Source: Mangrovimonas sp. YM274 (GTDB taxonomy: Bacteria; Bacteroidota; Bacteroidia; Flavobacteriales; Flavobacteriaceae). Taken from it: DNA of 64,000 nt. The DNA is taken from the NCBI RefSeq assembly GCF_030908385.1, contig NZ_CP133091.1, positions 986,001-1,050,000 of the forward strand. Direction: 5' to 3'. Both the position numbers and the translations under genes were made by a program. This document shows positions 61,925 through 64,000 of the stretch, one piece after another (position 1 is the first letter of the stretch; every line of letters begins with the position of its first letter). Below the pieces are notes generated by a model, which was given only the letters and a program-made list of their open reading frames with translations, did no database searches and was not told the DNA's origin.

Positions 61925-62035
61925 AATTGACAGCGTAAGATTGGATCTTTAATAAGATTTGGTCGAACAAAGAACAAGCCATTTTGAGAACCAAGAAAAT
62001 TCCGTTTCGGGAGTCTGAATAATATTTAAGATTTA

Positions 62036-63562
<1,527 letters not shown>

Positions 63563-63645
63563 AGAGAAAGACGACGAAACTGGAAAAAGGAGCTTAAGGT
63601 GCGCCTGTTCTTTTGCTGTTAATTTAAAAATGACCTATTAAGTAG

Positions 63646-63719
63646 AGTCTCATAGCTCAGCTGGTTAGAGCGCTACACTGATAATGTAGAGGTCGGCAGT
63701 TCGAGTCTGCCTGAGACTA
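63646..63719 (+). tRNA. tRNA-Ile (GAT)
   Basis: 74 nt cloverleaf: acceptor AGTCTCA/TGAGACT, D arm GCTCAGCTGGTTAGAGC, anticodon stem CTACA/TGTAG with loop CTGATAA (anticodon GAT), T arm GGCAGTTCGAGTCTGCC. CCA is not encoded. Located in the 16S-23S spacer, the usual place. Confidence 0.97.
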
Positions 63720-63752
63720 CAAATTAATAAAGGAAATTCTGGAGGTTGAGCA

Positions 63753-63790
63753 GTGGTTAGTCACTAACTACTAACTACTATGTACTAACA
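63753..63790. repeat. Micro-repeat between tRNA-Ile and tRNA-Ala
   Basis: GTTAGTCACTAAC at 63756-63768 is a perfect 13-base palindrome, followed by repeated ACTAACT units and TACTAAC. A low-complexity insert in the tRNA spacer. Confidence 0.55.
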
Positions 63791-63800
63791 TCTGGTATAT

Positions 63801-63874
63801 GGGGGATTAGCTCAGCTGGCTAGAGCGCCTGCCTTGCACGCAGGAGGTCATCGGTTCGACTCCGATATTCTCCA
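63801..63874 (+). tRNA. tRNA-Ala (TGC)
   Basis: 74 nt cloverleaf: acceptor GGGGGAT/ATTCTCC with G-T pairs, anticodon stem CCTGC/GCAGG with loop CTTGCAC (anticodon TGC), T arm ATCGGTTCGACTCCGAT. Second tRNA of the spacer. Confidence 0.97.
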
Positions 63875-63892
63875 CGAGTCCCATAGGGACAG

Positions 63893-63910
63893 AAGTTCAT
63901 TGACATATTG
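63893..63910 (+). repeat. Leader motif copy 2 (before 23S)
   Basis: AAGTTCATTGACATATTG, 17 of 18 identical to the copy before 16S. Confidence 0.65.
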
Positions 63911-63983
63911 GAAAGATATACATGAAAAATAAAATGTTATTGTAACGAGCAATAACGTAACTCATTAAAAAGACAAAAAGTAC

Positions 63984-64000
63984 AATAAGCTAAACAAGGG
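63984..64000 (+). rRNA. rrl: 23S ribosomal RNA, first bases only
   Basis: The window ends with a stretch (TAAGCTAAACAAGGG) that resembles the very 5' end of flavobacterial 23S rRNA. The gene is expected here from the operon order; the exact first base is inferred. Confidence 0.45.

Larger units (their letters stand above)
61469..62035 (+). other. Non-coding leader region of the rRNA operon
   Basis: About 570 bases with no credible gene. It contains AT-rich sequence, two tandem promoters, a small AACAGC-GAGT-GCTGTT hairpin at 61724-61739 and a motif (61907-61924) that recurs before the 23S gene. The one open frame of about 110 codons (61598-61930) has a biased composition and crosses both promoters, so it is not a gene. 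Confidence 0.85.

Noticed and set aside
61598..61930. Open frame of about 110 codons before 16S rRNA
   Set aside because: It spans both rRNA promoters, has no family resemblance, and the composition reflects A-rich leader DNA.

Overview
This window is chromosomal DNA of a member of the Flavobacteriaceae (phylum Bacteroidota). The evidence is the gliding genes gldB and gldC, type IX secretion (T9SS) sorting tails on two secreted proteins, a SusC/SusD outer-membrane uptake pair, many lipoproteins with Bacteroidota-type signal peptides, promoters of the -33 TTG / -7 TAnnTTTG type, a fused alpha/beta 2-oxoacid dehydrogenase E1, and a flavobacterial 16S rRNA gene. The DNA is AT-rich and densely coded. 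I see no insertion sequence, prophage or CRISPR array.

Layout. Positions 1-13 kb hold housekeeping and envelope genes: the end of queA, rlmN, a T9SS cargo protein, a polyprenyl diphosphate synthase, an ECF sigma / putative anti-sigma / outer-membrane protein operon, dnaG, an orphan LuxR-type response regulator, nadE, gldBC, a DUF4230 protein and a rhodanese. Positions 12.9-25.5 kb hold a TetR regulator and a long same-strand phenylacetate (paa) cluster in the order E-A-B-C-D-VOC-G-H-I-J-Z-F-Y. Positions 25.5-30 kb hold a branched-chain 2-oxoacid dehydrogenase cluster (E2, ilvE, fused E1). Positions 30-45 kb hold a SulP transporter, small lipoproteins, a desulfhydrase-like PLP enzyme, a glucosaminidase, hemL, Spy-like proteins, two convergent zinc-metallopeptidase lipoproteins, a diheme cytochrome and lysS. 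Positions 45-52 kb hold a Pmp3 peptide, a lipoprotein with lipB, a nucleoid-associated protein, a large beta-propeller lipoprotein and rnhB. Positions 52-61.4 kb hold SusC, SusD, a third lipoprotein, a T9SS-exported subtilase and a putative porin. The last 2.6 kb are an rRNA operon: two tandem promoters, 16S, tRNA-Ile, tRNA-Ala and the start of 23S.

How the genes work together. The paa cluster encodes the epoxidase, isomerase, ring-cleavage and beta-oxidation steps that turn phenylacetyl-CoA into acetyl-CoA and succinyl-CoA. No phenylacetate-CoA ligase (paaK) is present. An 18-bp operator with perfect 8-bp arms lies just downstream of the paa promoter. A near copy (15 of 18 identical) lies just before the E2 gene of the branched-chain dehydrogenase. 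This suggests that one TetR repressor couples aryl-CoA and branched-chain amino-acid catabolism, and it is the most interesting regulatory signal in the window. Other oddities are a PaaZ with a third, DUF1569/DinB-like domain, a PaaF-like crotonase lacking one of the two catalytic glutamates, a response regulator with Glu in place of the phospho-acceptor Asp, a primase without zinc ligands, and small palindromes in several paa intergenic gaps.
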